DNA of 64,000 nucleotides from positions 1 through 64,000 of the forward strand of contig JANYDK010000082.1 of NCBI GenBank assembly GCA_025363655.1, in the 5' to 3' direction. Both the position numbers and the translations under genes were made by a program. Below the pieces are notes generated by a model. That model made no database searches and was not told where the DNA came from. It was given only the letters and a program-made list of their open reading frames with translations. This DNA comes from Deltaproteobacteria bacterium. GTDB lineage: Bacteria > Myxococcota_A > Polyangia > Polyangiales > JADJMO01. Of the stretch, positions 35,662-44,712 are shown in pieces; positions within the stretch are counted from its first letter, which is position 1, and each line of letters begins with the position of its first letter.

Positions 35662-35792
35662 TGTCTCGACAAGACCGAGGTCACCGTCGCTGCCTTCCGC
35701 GCGTGCGTGAAAGCGGGGAAGTGCACGGAGCCCGACGCCTCCGGAACAGGCCAAAAAAGGCCTGTAACTGGCAACGCGCGGACGCGGACCAA
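35662..35792 (+). pseudogene. Degenerate fragment of a formylglycine-generating-enzyme-type (SUMF1) domain
   Basis: Frame 1 reads CLDKTEVTVAAFRACVKAG followed by KCTEPD, close to the C-x-D-K-x-E-V-T-V-A opening of SUMF1-type proteins. One base out of phase, at 35763, the frame CNWQRADADQ continues the typical C-N-W segment. Adding one A to the A6 run at 35753-35758 would join the two frames. There is no start, no catalytic C-terminal part and no downstream continuation, so this is a short remnant in otherwise non-coding DNA. Confidence 0.45.
35746..35765. repeat. Perfect inverted repeat around A6 (acaggcc-A6-ggcctgt)
   Basis: Seven-base arms flank a run of six A residues, at the point where the SUMF1-like fragment loses its reading frame. 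There is no following T-run, so it is not a standard terminator. Confidence 0.5.
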
Positions 35793-35873
35793 GTGACGAC
35801 GGTCTCTGGATGCGCCTCTCCCGCGGGGTGACGCGCCGTTTCGCGCCCGGATGAAACGGCTAGCATCCTCCGC

Positions 35874-38800
35874 ATGCGCAAGCTCGTGCCGGTGATCGCC
35901 CTCCTCGCGTGTTCGAGCTCGACGAACGAGGGCTCGGAGATCCGACGATATGCCGCGCCGCTCCCGCCGGTCGTCACGGCCGTCGAGCGCATCGCCCCGA
36001 AGGGCGTCGGCCCGTCGCGGTTGCACGTCGAGGCGCTCGCCGATGGAGCGCTGATGGTGCAGCACGGCGGAGAGACGCTGCGGCTTCGTCCGGAGTTGGC
36101 GTTGCCGACGGGGTCGGTGGTGAAGGGGGCTTTGCTCGAGCGGGCGCGCGGTCCCCTCGTCGAGCTCGTCGCCGAGCGGCCCGACGGTGTGGAGGTGTCG
36201 TGGCGATTCGCCGAGCGGCCGAGCGATTCGCGCGATGCGCGGGTGACCCTCGCGCTCGAGGGAGCGAGGGTCTTTGCGCGTTCGTCCGACGGAGTGCTCG
36301 TCCGGCGCGGCGATACGTTCTTTCGCCTGAGCGAAGGGATGTGGGTCGACGCCGCCGGGCACCAGACGAAGGTCCCGATCGAGGTCGTGGACGGCGCGGT
36401 CGTCTATGCGGTGCCGCAAGACGTCGTGAAGACCTCGTCGTACCCGGCCGTGCTCGACCCGACGATCTCTGCCGAGACGGAGATCGAGGGTCCCGTCGAC
36501 GTCGTCGCTCCCGGAAGCGCCACGGCTACGCCGCGTTTCGACGGCACGAATTTCGAGGTGAACGGCGGCGTCGTATTGGCGGCGCGCGTGGGGCGCTCGC
36601 GTCGCACCCACTTCTCGACGACCGGCGCGCGCGTCGGCGGCATCGTCACCCTGCCGTCGCTCGGTGGCGCCTCCGTCCTGCTCGGGGCGACCGAGTCGCT
36701 CGTGCTGTCGACCGGCACCGATGGCCTCAGCCTCGGTTTCCGCCGCGTCGATGCGGCGTGGGCGTACCTCGATACTGCCGTCACGCCGATCGGTGCGCTC
36801 GGCTCGTCGGGTGCATTCGCCGCGGCATTCGACGGGTCTCAGTACGTCGTCGTGTGGGACGACGGCACGAGCTCGCGCCTCGACCACGTGTCGTCTTCGG
36901 GCCTGCTAACGCACGTCGCATCGCTGGGTCTCGAGCGGCTGTCGTACTCGTCGCCGAGCCTGACGTGCACGAGCGGGACGTGCCTCCTCGTCGACGGCGG
37001 GCTCGGCACCGCGCGTCGCCTCGGTTCAATCGGTGCGCTGGGGGTTCCCTTCGCGCTCTCGACGCTCGGCGAGTCGTTACGGGCCGTCGGGACGAACGGG
37101 GGTGCGTTCGAGCTCCTGTCCACCAACTACTCCACCGACTACCAGCTGCGAACGCTCTCGGCCGCGGGCGTGCTCGGTGCGCCGACGACCATCGCCGCCG
37201 CCGGGGCCAGCGCCTACGTGTCCTTCGCCAGCGGACCGAGCGGCCACCTCGTCGTCTGGGAGTCGCAGCCGCGGTTCGGCTTCCCTGTTCCCTTGAACCT
37301 CGCACGCCTCGACGGGTCGGCGGCCACCAAGTGGTCCGGCACGTTCGTCGACGACGTCGGGTCGTACTCGGAGGCGCCGGGCGTCTCGCTCGTCGGCGAC
37401 GTGGCGATGATCACCTGGCTCACCAACCAAGTGCAGAAGGCGCACGCGATGGTCTTCGACTCGAGCATCAAGCCGAGCGCGCCGCCGACGGCGATCGACG
37501 TCTGGCGAGGCTCGCCGGGTCAGTACAACTCGGCGATGGCCAGCGACGGAACGAACCACCTCGTCGCCTGGTTGGAGGAGCGCGACGGCGAGCTGCAGGT
37601 TCGCGCGCGTCGAATCGACGGCACGGGCAAGCCGCTCGAGGCGGCGTCACTCCTCCTCACGACGCTCCCTCCCAGCCCGTTCGGTCAAGGTATCGCCGAC
37701 CTCGCCGTAGGCTGGGACGGCGCGCGCTACCACGTCGCTTGGCGAAGGCCGATCACCGATTTGCGCCGCCCGCTCGAGCGCGTGCGCGTCGCCGCTGACG
37801 GCACGCTCATCGACGCAAGCCCGCTCGTTCTCGACGCGGGAGGATACACCGCGTCGGCGGCGGCGATCGCCGGTCACTCGGCGCGATCCGTCATCGCATG
37901 GTCGGACGCCGGCAACGTCTACGTGCGCCGGTTCGACGACAAAGGCGAGCCGCTCGGCGCGACGCCGACGAAGATCGCCCTCACGATCCACGCCGGAGGC
38001 GGGGGCGACCAGAACTCGCTCGACGTCGCCTGTGACGCCAAGCGATGCCTCGTGACGTTCGCCGTCGATGCCGGCGCGAGCACCGATCTCGCGGGGGCGT
38101 TCGTCGACGACGCCGGCGCGGTCTCGCCGACGATTCCGCTGGTGACGACGGCCGGCGAGCAATCGTTCCCCGCGGTTAGCTGGAGCGGCAGCGCCTACCT
38201 CGTCGCCTGGACGGAGGTCCGGCCGGCGACCAAGACCGAGCTCCGCGCGACGCGCTTCGGGCCTGACGGCAAGGCGCTCGACGCGGCACCGGTGGTCCTC
38301 GCCGACGGGATCGCCGACTTCACCGCGCCCGACGTGGTGTGGGACGGTCGCGCGTTCGTCGTCGGCGCGCGACGATCTACGTCCGACCCCGACATGCGGG
38401 AAATCGTGCTCGCTCGCGTTCGCGCCGATGGGGTCGCGGTCGCCGAGCCGCCGTGGTCGATCACCACGGCAGCGATGAACACCTACTCGACCCGTCGCGT
38501 GACCCTCTCCAGCGACGGCAAGGGTACGACGTTCGTCGCGCATGCACGCGTCGTCGACGCCGAGCCCTACGTCGGCGCTCGCCTCCGCCTCCACGCGTTC
38601 GTCGCCGCGCAGCCGAGCGGCGGCGCGTGCAAGGCCCCCACCGATTGCGACAGCGGTTTTTGCGTCGACGGTGTCTGCTGCAGCTCGCCTTGCAGCGGGC
38701 CGTGCGAGGCCTGCGACGTCGCGGGCGCGTTCGGCACGTGCACGCCGGTCGGCGGTCGACCGCACGGCGCGCGGAGTTGCACGGGCGGCGCCGGCGACGC

Positions 38801-41800
38801 GTGCACGAGCGGCGCTTGCGATGGAAAGGACGCGACGAAGTGCGCCAACTTCGCGCTCGAAATCGGCGGCGTCTGCGGCGCACCGTCTTGCACGGGCACG
38901 TCGTTCACCGGGGCGGCGACGTGCAGCGACGGGCGCGTCTGCACGACGCCGGCGGTCGTCGAGTGCGCGCCGTACCGGTGCGCGCCGGGCGGCTGCCTCA
39001 AGACGTGCGCGAACGACGGCGATTGCGTGAGCCGTGCGAGTTGCCTGACCGGGAGCTGCGTGCCGTCGACGTCCGGAGCGCGCTGCAGCGACGACAAGCT
39101 CTCGTCGATCGGCGCCGACGGCGTGGTCACCAGCTGCGCGCCGCTGCGATGCAATACCGACGGCACGTGCTTCAAGTCCTGCAGCAGCTCGGACGAGTGC
39201 GTGCCCGGCTTCATCTGCGACACCGCGACGGCCGCGTGTCTTCCTGCCGACACGAGCAGCAGCGGCAGCAGCGGCTGCGCGACGGGCCCGAACGAGTCGT
39301 CTTCTTGGGGTTCGCTCGGCGCGTGCATCGTGCTCGCCGTCGGTGCGGTGTTGCGCCGGCGCCGACGCCAGGCGTTGCGCTCTCTCTCCGCGTTGGCCGT
39401 CATCGGCCTGGTCGCACTCGTCGGCTGTCGCTCCAACGTCGCCGAGCCGGCCCCTCGACCCGCAGCGGGCACGACGACGTCCGCGCTCGTCGTCGGCGCC
39501 GAGAGCACCACGGTCGACACCGCAGACACGGTGGGTCCCGGTCTCGGTTCCCGCGTCGCCTGTGCGACGTCGGGGTGCCTCGTCGTTTCGTCGCCCTCGG
39601 TGAATCTCGACATTCCGTGGCTCGCCGGCCATCGGCTCGATGCCAGCGGCGCGTACGTTCCCGCGAGCGGGTTCGTCATCGCCAACATCGGCGACGTCGG
39701 TTATGGCGGTGCTGCCGTCGGCAGCAACGGCACCGACTACCTCGTCGTCTGGAACCAGTTCTTCGCCTCGCCATTGGCGCAGCGCGTGTCGGGCTCCGGT
39801 GCACTCGTGGGGACTCCCATTCCGCTCGTCGAGCGGTCGTCGTTCGCCACCGGGCCGACGGTGGGATGGGACGGCTCCCACTGGCTCGTCACCTGGAGCG
39901 AAGGGCGCTCCGGCAAGACCGAGGTGGTCGGAGCGCGCCTCGCGACGGACGGCTCGCTGGTCGACACCGACGGTTTCACGATCGTCGGCGGCAGTGCGGC
40001 GAAGCCGATCATGGGCCAAATCTGGCAGGGTTGCGACGCCGGCGGCTGCACCGTGCTCGCGGGTGCGGATCGCAGCACCAGCGTCGCTCGCATCGTCGAC
40101 GGCAAGGTCTCCGCGCCGGTCGAGCTCTCCTTCAAGCTTGGCTCGGCTGCGCGCGTCGGCAGTTCGATCGCGATCCTCGGTCGTGACGCCTCGGTGCCTT
40201 CGAGCCCGCCTGCGGCGATCCAAATCTCACCGACGGGGACTTTGCTGGGTCCGGTCGTGGCACTGCCCACCGGGGTCGTCGCCGGCCCGGTGGCTGGCGT
40301 CGGCTTCGATCTGCTCGTCACGGACGGCACGCAGCTCCAGCGTCTCGACTCCTCGTACGCCTTGGTCGAGAGCCTGACGTTCACTGGGCCCGTCGTCTAC
40401 GTGGCCCCGAACGCGGTCCCGTTCGCGGGCCGGATGCTGGTTCCGGCCTCGTTCACCGGTGGTCCGTTCGGGAGCGACGAGGGCCTCTACGTCGCGGACA
40501 AGTCGCCGCTTCGATGGACTCGCGTCCCCGTCGAGCACCGCGCCGCCCCACACGTGCTGCCACGCGTGGCCTCCAATGGCACGCAGAGCCTCGTCGCATT
40601 TCTGCGCCAGGGACCGACGGGCGATCAGATCGTCTTCGCCAAGAGCGGTGGCGGCGTCCTCACGCCGACGAGCGGCACGGTCATCGCGTCCGAAGGCGCC
40701 ACGGTCTACGACCTCGACGTCCGCTGGGACGGCACGAACTTCGTCGTGGCGTGGGTGACGGCCGCGCGCGTCGCTTTTGCGCGCATCGATCCGAGCGGAT
40801 CCTCGCTCGATCCCGGCGGCATTCGCCTCCTCGGTCGGGGCACCGGGAGCTCGTGGTACGGCGGAGTGCGACTCGGCCACGGGACTGACGGCGCGGTCGC
40901 CGTGCTGGTTCCCCTCAACGACTGCACCACGACCTGCACGGCCCTGCCGCCGGGGACGATCCGCCTCAAGGGCAGCGCCGCGCTCGACGCCGCGCCCCAG
41001 CCGTTCACCGTCTCCTCCTATTTCACCACCAGCCTCGACAGGGCCCCGTCCGCCCGGCGCTTCGCCGTCGGAAGCCATGCCGGTAGCTCGATCGTCGTGT
41101 GGGGCACCGACACCCTCCGCGCGATCCGCCTCGGTCCCGACGGCAAGGCCATCGGTGGCGAGGTGGCGCTGACGACGCCGTCCTTTTCCTATCCATCGCG
41201 CGCATCGATCGTCGACGACGGTGCCGGCTACACGCTCGTCTTCGGCGACTCGCGCAAGGGAAGCTTGGGTTCCGACATCTTCGCGATACACGTCGCTTAC
41301 GACCTCTCCGGTACGCCCGACGAGTGGCTGGTGTCGGCGCGCGACGCCAACCAGCTCGACGCGTCGATCGCCGTCGACGGCGGCCGCGCCGTGGTCACCT
41401 GGACCGAACGCACGCCGACGAGCGACGAACTACGCGCGTCCCTCGTCGATCTCTCGAAGAAGAAGGTCCTCGTCGACGCGGTGAAGCTCGACGGCTTCGG
41501 CAGCGGCGAGATCGTCGACGAGAACCTCGCGAGCTGGACTGCGGGCAAGGCCGAGCTCGTCTACGAGCGGGCCGATCGCGACCCGACGATTCTCGCGTCG
41601 CGAGTCAAGGCACGCACCTTCTCGTTCGACTCCCTCGGTGGCGCCACGTGCACCAAGGACGCCGACTGCGAGCTCGGTCCCTGCATCGACGGAGTCTGCT
41701 GCAACACCAAGTGCGACGGGACATGCGAAGCCTGCGACGTCCCCGGCTCGGTCGGCACGTGCAAGACCATCGCGGGCAAGCCCCACGGGGCGCGTGCGTG

Positions 41801-42386
41801 CGCCACCGGCACCACCTGCGCCGAGGCGACGTGCGACGGATTCGAGCCGAAATCGTGCGCGAAATTCGCCCACGCGTTCGAGACCAAGTGCGCCGAGCCG
41901 AAGTGCGACGGGGCCATCTTTTCCTCGCCCAGCTACTGCGATGGAAAGGGTGGCTGCAGCGCTCCGACGACGGCGTCGTGCGCGCCCTTCGCCTGCGACT
42001 CCAACGGTTGCCTGACCACCTGCACGAGCGACGCGAGCTGCGCCAAATCCTTCACGTGCAAGGACCACACGTGCGTGGCGGCGGAGAACGGCGCGGTGTG
42101 CGTGAACGACGGGCTCGGGTCGAAGGGCGTCGATGGCGCGGTGAAGGACTGCTCGCCCTATCGGTGCGACGTGAAGGGCACTTGCGCGCAGTCGTGCGAT
42201 TCGGCCGCGCAATGCGCCCCGGGGTTCGCTTGTGATCCGTCGGGGCAATGCGTCGCGGCAGCGTCCGGGAGCAGCGGCGGGTGCGTCGTCGGCAGCGTCT
42301 CGACGACGACCACCGAGACCGCAGCCTATGCCCTCGCCTTCGTCGCCGCCCTCGGTCTCGCGCGTACCCGACGGCGACGCGGTTAG
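35874..42386 (+). CDS. Giant in-frame fusion of two lipoprotein/MYXO-CTERM beta-repeat proteins
   Basis: There are 2170 residues without a stop. Residues 1-1171 start with a lipoprotein signal (VIALLAC) and contain repeats of the type WDG-x-x-[YF]-x-V-x-W. They end in a Cys-rich block (about 920-1120; GVCCSSPCSGPCEACDVAG) and a MYXO-CTERM-like tail (Gly/Ser, Cys, helix, RRRRR). Residues 1172-2170 restart with a second lipoprotein-type signal (LSALAVIGLVALVGC), similar WDG repeats, a homologous Cys-rich block (GVCCNTKCDGTCEACDVPG) and a second tail (LGLARTRRRRG). An in-frame TTG at 39387 would start the second unit. A tail and a signal in the middle of one chain conflict topologically. A lost stop codon, a sequencing error or a processed precursor are all possible. 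The WDG repeats suggest a surface propeller; function unknown. Confidence 0.85.
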   Translation: MRKLVPVIALLACSSSTNEGSEIRRYAAPLPPVVTAVERIAPKGVGPSRLHVEALADGALMVQHGGETLRLRPELALPTGSVVKGALLERARGPLVELVAERPDGVEVSWRFAERPSDSRDARVTLALEGARVFARSSDGVLVRRGDTFFRLSEGMWVDAAGHQTKVPIEVVDGAVVYAVPQDVVKTSSYPAVLDPTISAETEIEGPVDVVAPGSATATPRFDGTNFEVNGGVVLAARVGRSRRTHFSTTGARVGGIVTLPSLGGASVLLGATESLVLSTGTDGLSLGFRRVDAAWAYLDTAVTPIGALGSSGAFAAAFDGSQYVVVWDDGTSSRLDHVSSSGLLTHVASLGLERLSYSSPSLTCTSGTCLLVDGGLGTARRLGSIGALGVPFALSTLGESLRAVGTNGGAFELLSTNYSTDYQLRTLSAAGVLGAPTTIAAAGASAYVSFASGPSGHLVVWESQPRFGFPVPLNLARLDGSAATKWSGTFVDDVGSYSEAPGVSLVGDVAMITWLTNQVQKAHAMVFDSSIKPSAPPTAIDVWRGSPGQYNSAMASDGTNHLVAWLEERDGELQVRARRIDGTGKPLEAASLLLTTLPPSPFGQGIADLAVGWDGARYHVAWRRPITDLRRPLERVRVAADGTLIDASPLVLDAGGYTASAAAIAGHSARSVIAWSDAGNVYVRRFDDKGEPLGATPTKIALTIHAGGGGDQNSLDVACDAKRCLVTFAVDAGASTDLAGAFVDDAGAVSPTIPLVTTAGEQSFPAVSWSGSAYLVAWTEVRPATKTELRATRFGPDGKALDAAPVVLADGIADFTAPDVVWDGRAFVVGARRSTSDPDMREIVLARVRADGVAVAEPPWSITTAAMNTYSTRRVTLSSDGKGTTFVAHARVVDAEPYVGARLRLHAFVAAQPSGGACKAPTDCDSGFCVDGVCCSSPCSGPCEACDVAGAFGTCTPVGGRPHGARSCTGGAGDACTSGACDGKDATKCANFALEIGGVCGAPSCTGTSFTGAATCSDGRVCTTPAVVECAPYRCAPGGCLKTCANDGDCVSRASCLTGSCVPSTSGARCSDDKLSSIGADGVVTSCAPLRCNTDGTCFKSCSSSDECVPGFICDTATAACLPADTSSSGSSGCATGPNESSSWGSLGACIVLAVGAVLRRRRRQALRSLSALAVIGLVALVGCRSNVAEPAPRPAAGTTTSALVVGAESTTVDTADTVGPGLGSRVACATSGCLVVSSPSVNLDIPWLAGHRLDASGAYVPASGFVIANIGDVGYGGAAVGSNGTDYLVVWNQFFASPLAQRVSGSGALVGTPIPLVERSSFATGPTVGWDGSHWLVTWSEGRSGKTEVVGARLATDGSLVDTDGFTIVGGSAAKPIMGQIWQGCDAGGCTVLAGADRSTSVARIVDGKVSAPVELSFKLGSAARVGSSIAILGRDASVPSSPPAAIQISPTGTLLGPVVALPTGVVAGPVAGVGFDLLVTDGTQLQRLDSSYALVESLTFTGPVVYVAPNAVPFAGRMLVPASFTGGPFGSDEGLYVADKSPLRWTRVPVEHRAAPHVLPRVASNGTQSLVAFLRQGPTGDQIVFAKSGGGVLTPTSGTVIASEGATVYDLDVRWDGTNFVVAWVTAARVAFARIDPSGSSLDPGGIRLLGRGTGSSWYGGVRLGHGTDGAVAVLVPLNDCTTTCTALPPGTIRLKGSAALDAAPQPFTVSSYFTTSLDRAPSARRFAVGSHAGSSIVVWGTDTLRAIRLGPDGKAIGGEVALTTPSFSYPSRASIVDDGAGYTLVFGDSRKGSLGSDIFAIHVAYDLSGTPDEWLVSARDANQLDASIAVDGGRAVVTWTERTPTSDELRASLVDLSKKKVLVDAVKLDGFGSGEIVDENLASWTAGKAELVYERADRDPTILASRVKARTFSFDSLGGATCTKDADCELGPCIDGVCCNTKCDGTCEACDVPGSVGTCKTIAGKPHGARACATGTTCAEATCDGFEPKSCAKFAHAFETKCAEPKCDGAIFSSPSYCDGKGGCSAPTTASCAPFACDSNGCLTTCTSDASCAKSFTCKDHTCVAAENGAVCVNDGLGSKGVDGAVKDCSPYRCDVKGTCAQSCDSAAQCAPGFACDPSGQCVAAASGSSGGCVVGSVSTTTTETAAYALAFVAALGLARTRRRRG

Positions 42387-42394
42387 CCTGGAAT

Positions 42395-43180
42395 TCAGGC
42401 TCCTTCGTCGTCTTCGGTCTCGCGCGGTCCCGGCACCACCACGCGCGGCTCTTCGTTGCGCACGTCGGTCACGATGTTGCCATCGCGCATCGTGACGACG
42501 CGCGCGGCGCAGGCTGCGACGTCATGCTCGTGCGTGACCAGCACGATGGTGATGCCTTGGTCGCGATTGAGCCGTTGAAGGAGCGCGAGGATGTCGTCGC
42601 TGGTCCGCGTGTCGAGGTTGCCCGTCGGCTCGTCGGCGAGAATGAGCGGCGGCCGGGTCACGAGCGCGCGCGCGATGGCCACGCGCTGCTGCTGACCGCC
42701 GGAGAGTTGGTTCGGGCTGTGGTGCACGCGGCCTTGGAGGCCGACGTCGTCGAGCGCTTCGAGCGCCCGCTTGCGACGCTCGCCGGAGCCGACGCCGCGA
42801 TACTGCAGCGGGAGCTCGACGTTCTCGAGCGCGCTGGTGCGCGGCAAGAGATTGAAACCCTGAAAAATGAAGCCGATCAGACGATTGCGGACGATCGCGC
42901 GGGCGTCGTTGCTGCGCTGTCCGACCTCGATGCCCTCGAGCAGGTAATGACCGCGCGTGGGGCGATCGAGGCAACCGAGGACGTTCATCATCGTCGACTT
43001 GCCGCTGCCGCTGGTGCCGACGACGGCGACGAACTCGCCCCGCTCGATGGTCAAGCTGACGTCACGCAGCGCGTGCACCGTGCCGCCCGCCGACACGTAG
43101 TCGCGACCGACGCCGTCGAGGTGGATGAGGACGTCGGGGCCGTCTCGATTCGCCTCGCGCTGACTCTCGACGGCGCTCAT
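42395..43180 (-). CDS. ABC transporter ATP-binding protein (MacB/LolD type)
   Basis: From ATG 43180 ([10 protein letters not shown]) the protein has 261 residues; this start lies seven bases after the adaptor stop, and the longer frame overlaps that gene. Walker A is GTSGSGKST, the Q-loop is [10 protein letters not shown], the signature is [15 protein letters not shown], Walker B is [12 protein letters not shown] and the His switch is VLVTHEHD. The [16 protein letters not shown] segment is typical of the LolD/MacB/FtsE group. No permease gene follows; the gene ends eight bases from the giant ORF. It must pair with a permease encoded elsewhere or the locus has lost one. Confidence 0.9.
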   Translation of the reverse strand: MSAVESQREANRDGPDVLIHLDGVGRDYVSAGGTVHALRDVSLTIERGEFVAVVGTSGSGKSTMMNVLGCLDRPTRGHYLLEGIEVGQRSNDARAIVRNRLIGFIFQGFNLLPRTSALENVELPLQYRGVGSGERRKRALEALDDVGLQGRVHHSPNQLSGGQQQRVAIARALVTRPPLILADEPTGNLDTRTSDDILALLQRLNRDQGITIVLVTHEHDVAACAARVVTMRDGNIVTDVRNEEPRVVVPGPRETEDDEGA

Positions 43181-43187
43181 CGGCGTC

Positions 43188-44486
43188 TCAGAAGAGGCCC
43201 TTCGGTTTCTTCTGGCCGGCCGCGTCGTCGCTCTCGTCGACGACGACCTTCTGCCCGGCCGTGAGCCCATCGACGATGACCGTGAAGAGCCCGTCGCTGA
43301 CCCCGATGCCGACGATCTTCATCACCGCGTCGCCCTGTTGATCACCGACCGGCGGCAGGAAAATACGGCCCTTTCCTTTGGCGAGCGGCGGCTCGGGGCG
43401 ACCCGGCACCGGCTTGCCATCGGGGCCTGGCGGGGGTGTCGGCTTGAAGCGCAACGCAGCGTTGGGCACGCGCACGGCGTCCTTCACGTTGGCGGTGCGA
43501 ATGCTGATGGTGGCGGTCATTCCCGGGCGGAGCTTGAGATCGGCGTTGCCGACGTCGATGACGGCAGGATAGGTGACGACGCCCGCGGTGGTGGTGGCGT
43601 TGAAGCGCACCTCGGAGAGCGTCCCTTTGAAGGTGTCGCCAGGGAAGGCCGACACTTGGACGTCGACCTCGGGGTGCTGCGACGCGCCGAGACGACCGAG
43701 ATCGGCCTCGTCGATGTCGGCGAGGACGTTCATGCGGCGAAGGTCTTCGGCGATGACGAAGAGGACCGGCGCCGTGAACGACGCGGCCACCGTCTGCCCT
43801 TCGTCGATTTGCCGACTCACCACCACGCCGTCGATCGGAGCGAAAATTTTCGTGTATTGGAGCGACGTCTGCGAGTTCTTGAGCGAGGCGAGGGCCGTCG
43901 TCAGGCCCGCTTCGGTGCCCTTCACGTTGGCAACCGCCGACTCTTGGTTGCCGCGCGCGGTGATGAGGTCGGCCTCGCCGAGGAGCCCCTGACCGTGGAG
44001 GAGCACGGCGCGGTCGTAGTTCGCCTTGGCGAGCGTGAGCTGCGCCTTGGCCCCCTCGATTTGGGCTTGCGCCGCCGCGACTTGAGCCTGGTCGCGCGAG
44101 ACGTTGGCGCGAAAGAGCGTGGGATCGAGCTCGGCGAGGAGGTCGCCCTTCTTCACCACCGAGTTGAAGTCGACGTAGCGCTTGAGGATGCGCCCCGACA
44201 CCTGCGCGCCGACCTGAACCTGTGTCACGGGCTGGACCGTGCCGGTCGATTGGATGGTCTCGACGACGTCACCCTTCGAGACCTCTTCCGAGAGGAAGCG
44301 CGGCGGCTTCGGCGTCGGGTGGAGCTTCTTCCAGCGGAGGTAGAAGAGGACGCTCCCGACCACGATCAGTAGGAAAATTCCGCGGTAGATCCACTTTCGG
44401 CCGCCCTCTTCTCGCGCGATCGCCTTGCGCACGCCAGCTGGGTCGGCGGAGCGCTGGGTGGGGCGGGGGGCGGCAGCAGTGCTCAT
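43188..44486 (-). CDS. MacA-like periplasmic adaptor (membrane fusion protein)
   Basis: From ATG 44486 the protein has 432 residues; the frame extends to 44816 but the added part is random. A membrane anchor (YRGIFLLIVVGSVLFYLRW) is followed by the lipoyl/barrel half motif (GDVVETIQSTGTVQP, VQVGAQVSGRI), a helical hairpin (about 120-185) and a beta-barrel. The C-terminal region has a Pro/Gly-rich insertion (PPPGPDGKPVPG). It should bridge an inner-membrane transporter and an outer-membrane channel. It lies seven bases upstream of the ATPase gene, an arrangement like macA-macB but without the permease. Confidence 0.85.
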   Translation of the reverse strand: MSTAAAPRPTQRSADPAGVRKAIAREEGGRKWIYRGIFLLIVVGSVLFYLRWKKLHPTPKPPRFLSEEVSKGDVVETIQSTGTVQPVTQVQVGAQVSGRILKRYVDFNSVVKKGDLLAELDPTLFRANVSRDQAQVAAAQAQIEGAKAQLTLAKANYDRAVLLHGQGLLGEADLITARGNQESAVANVKGTEAGLTTALASLKNSQTSLQYTKIFAPIDGVVVSRQIDEGQTVAASFTAPVLFVIAEDLRRMNVLADIDEADLGRLGASQHPEVDVQVSAFPGDTFKGTLSEVRFNATTTAGVVTYPAVIDVGNADLKLRPGMTATISIRTANVKDAVRVPNAALRFKPTPPPGPDGKPVPGRPEPPLAKGKGRIFLPPVGDQQGDAVMKIVGIGVSDGLFTVIVDGLTAGQKVVVDESDDAAGQKKPKGLF

Positions 44487-44712
44487 GCAGAAAGCGGGGG
44501 CTCCGAGCCCGAAGGTGACCGTAGCATGGGGCAACGCCTCAGATGCCGCAGCGCCCTCAGAGGACGCAGGGCCAGGACCTGGGCCCGCACACCGCATTCG
44601 GGGCTTGCCGCGCGGCCCGTCACGCCTCACAAGCCGCGTTGCATCGTGCCAGGGCCGCTCGGGGGGGCGCCCGCCGCATCCTGATTTTCGGCACTTCGAG
44701 GAGAATCGTTCC
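44487..44712. other. Divergent intergenic region between the adaptor and citrate synthase genes
   Basis: There are 226 bases with no convincing ORF. It should hold promoters for both directions. I see a Shine-Dalgarno-like GAGGAG about ten bases before the citrate synthase ATG (44713) but no clear promoter hexamers. Confidence 0.4.

Noticed and set aside
35746-35765. Rho-independent terminator
   Set aside because: Stem and loop are clean, but no T-run follows on either strand and no gene ends just before it.
37647-40223. 858-codon minus-strand open frame
   Set aside because: It is antisense to the giant fused gene, and its sequence is Arg/Ala/Asp-rich without domains; high GC makes long antisense frames.
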